The position numbers and the translations under genes were made by a program. The notes beneath the pieces are model-generated. The model was not told the DNA's origin and searched no databases. It saw only the letters and a program-made list of their open reading frames with translations. This document shows, piece after piece, positions 62,078 through 64,000 of a stretch of 64,000 nt of DNA; the stretch's first letter is position 1; every line of letters starts with the position of its first letter. Source of the DNA: Lumnitzera littorea (lineage: Eukaryota > Streptophyta > Magnoliopsida > Myrtales > Combretaceae); contig JAMXBB010000010.1 of assembly GCA_024138015.1 (NCBI GenBank), forward strand, positions 9,678,386 through 9,742,385. Direction: 5' to 3'.

Positions 62078-62482
62078 GTATAATTATAATAATTATAAGT
62101 AGCTCGATGATTTGGTTGTGCAGAAAATGGTTCTATATTGAGTTTTATTAGGGTGGTTGGATGAGTCTGCCATTCTTTTAAGTTGATTATTTTCAGTATT
62201 CTAGCTGTAGAATAGCTGATCATTTCTTCTTTTTCAAAATGTTTAAATTTTATTGATCTAGTTTCAATCGAGATCTTTTCATAAAACTAAATTGTCTTAT
62301 AAGGATCATGGTATATAGTAAAAATCTTTTGTAAATATTTTTCTTGCAAATTCAAAGTGATCCTTTTTTGATAAGTTTTCTTCTAAAGAGAAAACATATC
62401 TAGAAATAGGTTTTATAAAAAATTTTGATCTTTTATTAGCAAGTATTGATCCAGAAGGTACTGGAATTGATATTTCGGTGAG

Positions 62483-62845
62483 CTAAAAGTTTTGATTTTT
62501 CCTCTGATTTTCTATTGGTTGAGGAATTTCTAGTAACATTGGGATTTTATTTTCTGATTGTAAGACTATTGAGATTGTCTTAAGTAAACTAGGAGTTGGT
62601 TCCATATCGGCCAATTTTGAAAGAACTTTATTGGATTGGATATTGGCGATGGATTGATTATTTGAAGACATTGGTTTTGATATCCTAGAAGAGGATTCCT
62701 CTTTGATTGTTAATGGAGGGTTAGATGATTTATATATATCTAACCATGATTTAATATTGGTTAATTCTTTATTGTGAATTGAGGAGATTTTTTCTTTTCT
62801 TTTATCCTTCTCTTTTTTCGGAGGCATTTCTTTGCAAAAATTCAC
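62483..62845 (-). pseudogene. Downstream pararetroviral open frame, function unknown
   Basis: A 120-codon open frame, Lys/Ser/Asn-rich at its start (EMPPKKEKDKRKEKISS), begins at an ATG that overlaps the end of the polymerase remnant in another frame. After its stop the same frame stays protein-like for roughly 60 further codons toward 62300, so it is probably a truncated copy of a longer protein. A small overlapping ORF after the polymerase is known in some endogenous caulimovirids (I recall this for florendoviruses); the assignment is inference. I recognise no domain. Confidence 0.5.
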
Positions 62846-62849
62846 CAGT

Positions 62850-64000
62850 AAGGAAATCAGGAAGGGAATTTAAAGATCCATTAATATGCTCTATTTGAAA
62901 ATCAAATACAGAAATAATAGATTGCCATTTGGCAAAAATTTGTTTTGATGCAATATTTTGTATATCTTTTAATAAAACGTTTTTAACCGTTTTATAATCA
63001 ATTCATAAAAGAAATTTTTGATTTAGTAAATTTTCTTGGAATTTAGAAATTGTTAAGATAATGGCTAAAATTTCTTTTTTAATTGTAGAATAATTAAATT
63101 GATAATTATTCTAATTTTTTTATACGAATTGAACAATATATTCCTTATTATTTTGTTTCTGCTTTAGAATTCCTTCAAATTCTAAATCAGAAGCATCAGT
63201 TTCTACTATTTTTGGTAGTGAGAAATCTGCAATGTGTAAACAAGGAATTTCTTTGATTCTTTGTTTGATTAGTTTTATTATATTTGTGTGTTTATTTGTC
63301 CATTAAGGTGTATTTTTCTTTAGTCTTTGATATAATGACTTACATATTATATTAAGATTTGGGAAAAAATCTGCAACATAATTTAAATTTCCTAAAAATC
63401 TTTAAAGTTGATTTTTGTCTTTGATTTTATTAAGAAATTTTTCAATAAATTCTATAGATCTTTGTGTAAGAATTATTATTCTATTGTAAATATTAAAACT
63501 TAAGAATTTAATTTTAGTCTGAAAGAGACTAATCTTTATTAGTGAAACTACTAAGCCATTATTTTTTAGTACATTAATGAAGATTTTTATATGTTTAAAG
63601 TGTTGATTTATATTGGATGAAAATATTAAAACATTGTCTATATATATTATTAAGAAATTGGTATAATCATTAAAGATTTAATTCATTATCTTCTGAAATT
63701 CAGAAGGAGCATTTTTCAATCCGAATGATATTACATTCCACTCGAATTGACAAAAAAAAAAAAAACTGTAAAGGCAGTTTTGTACATACTACTTTCATTG
63801 ATTTGAATTTGCCAAAATCCAGATTTCATATCAAATTTTGCAAATATTTTGGTATTATTTAACCTATTAAGTAAATTTTTTTTTATTGGGTATTAGATAT
63901 CTTATCTACTTTAAAGTAGAATTAAGAGGTTTATAATTGATTATTAATCTTGGGATACCTTTTTCTATTTCTGCATTTTTATTGACATAAAATGCAGAAC
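62850..64000 (-). pseudogene. Pararetroviral reverse transcriptase/RNase H remnant
   Basis: The C-terminal part of a caulimovirid polymerase. The catalytic box near 63632-63643 reads YIDN where the family has two Asp, an inactivating change. Stops interrupt the frame at several places, including near 63950, 63680, 63400 and 63110. RNase H landmarks follow in order: an ETDASD segment near 63205, a YSTIKKEILAI stretch near 63085, and a PDFLTGEFLQ end near 62850. Protease, coat and movement-protein regions, if present, lie beyond the window. Confidence 0.8.

Larger units (their letters stand above)
62235..64000 (-). mobile_element. Endogenous pararetrovirus fragment (Caulimoviridae-like)
   Basis: Minus-strand relic of a plant DNA pararetrovirus integrated in the genome, cut by the window edge at 64000. 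From 64000 downward it carries reverse-transcriptase wording (KFDMKSGFWQIQ near 63820, FGLKNAPSEFQK near 63715) followed by RNase H wording (an ETDASD segment near 63205) and a downstream open frame. The FWQI and LKNAPSEFQ patterns favour Caulimoviridae over Ty3-type elements. There are many in-frame stops, A/T-run length changes (for example near 63750) and a changed catalytic box, so it cannot be functional. The 3' boundary near 62235 is approximate. Confidence 0.8.

Overview
This is eukaryotic nuclear DNA from a flowering plant, almost certainly a eudicot. The genes have GT-AG introns, one protein carries an N-terminal plastid transit region, and the three gene products are recognisable plant families (plastid SufC/ABCI6, CBL10, P-class PPR). 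The spaces between genes are visibly AT-rich and full of plant retrotransposon and MITE-type relics. I cannot name the species from the sequence.

Three host genes look intact. (1) Minus strand, 9407-15619: a six-exon gene for the plastid iron-sulfur assembly ATPase SufC (ABCI6/NAP7), 313 aa, with a TATA box just upstream. (2) Plus strand, 43106-47945: a nine-exon gene for the calcium sensor CBL10, 246 aa, whose first two introns are very short and both multiples of three. (3) Plus strand, 51894-55028: an intronless 1044-aa P-class PPR protein resembling Arabidopsis At5g14770. They belong to unrelated pathways (plastid Fe-S assembly, salt/calcium signalling, organelle RNA metabolism), and nothing suggests co-regulation.

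The rest is relic DNA. 1-6970: a degenerate plus-strand LINE (ORF1, endonuclease, reverse transcriptase, RNase H) split by a solo Copia-type LTR at 4067-5390. 6970-9400: no gene; a G-rich duplicated unit around an ambiguous base. 15780-30190: no gene, with minus-strand LINE fragments at about 19.4-20.3 and 25.7-26.1 kb. 30.2-32.2 kb: a direct-repeat pair enclosing a transposon-like element with a (GGT/ACC)-like trinucleotide core and a LINE 3' end. 33.9-35.2 kb: a minus-strand NLR (CC-NBS-LRR) pseudogene interrupted by a short insertion. 39.9-40.4 kb: a second, inverted copy of the trinucleotide-core element. 49-52 kb: two tandem duplications and MITE-type elements. 56.7-61.9 kb: three minus-strand LINE fragments. 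62.2-64.0 kb: the edge of a broken endogenous pararetrovirus (Caulimoviridae-like reverse transcriptase/RNase H), running off the window.

Exon limits were placed by reading splice sites and family conservation by eye; no alignment or transcript data were available. No completely new system is evident. The best leads are the trinucleotide-core element family, the frame-preserving short introns of CBL10, the TRIM-like element in an ABCI6 intron, and the pararetrovirus at the window edge.
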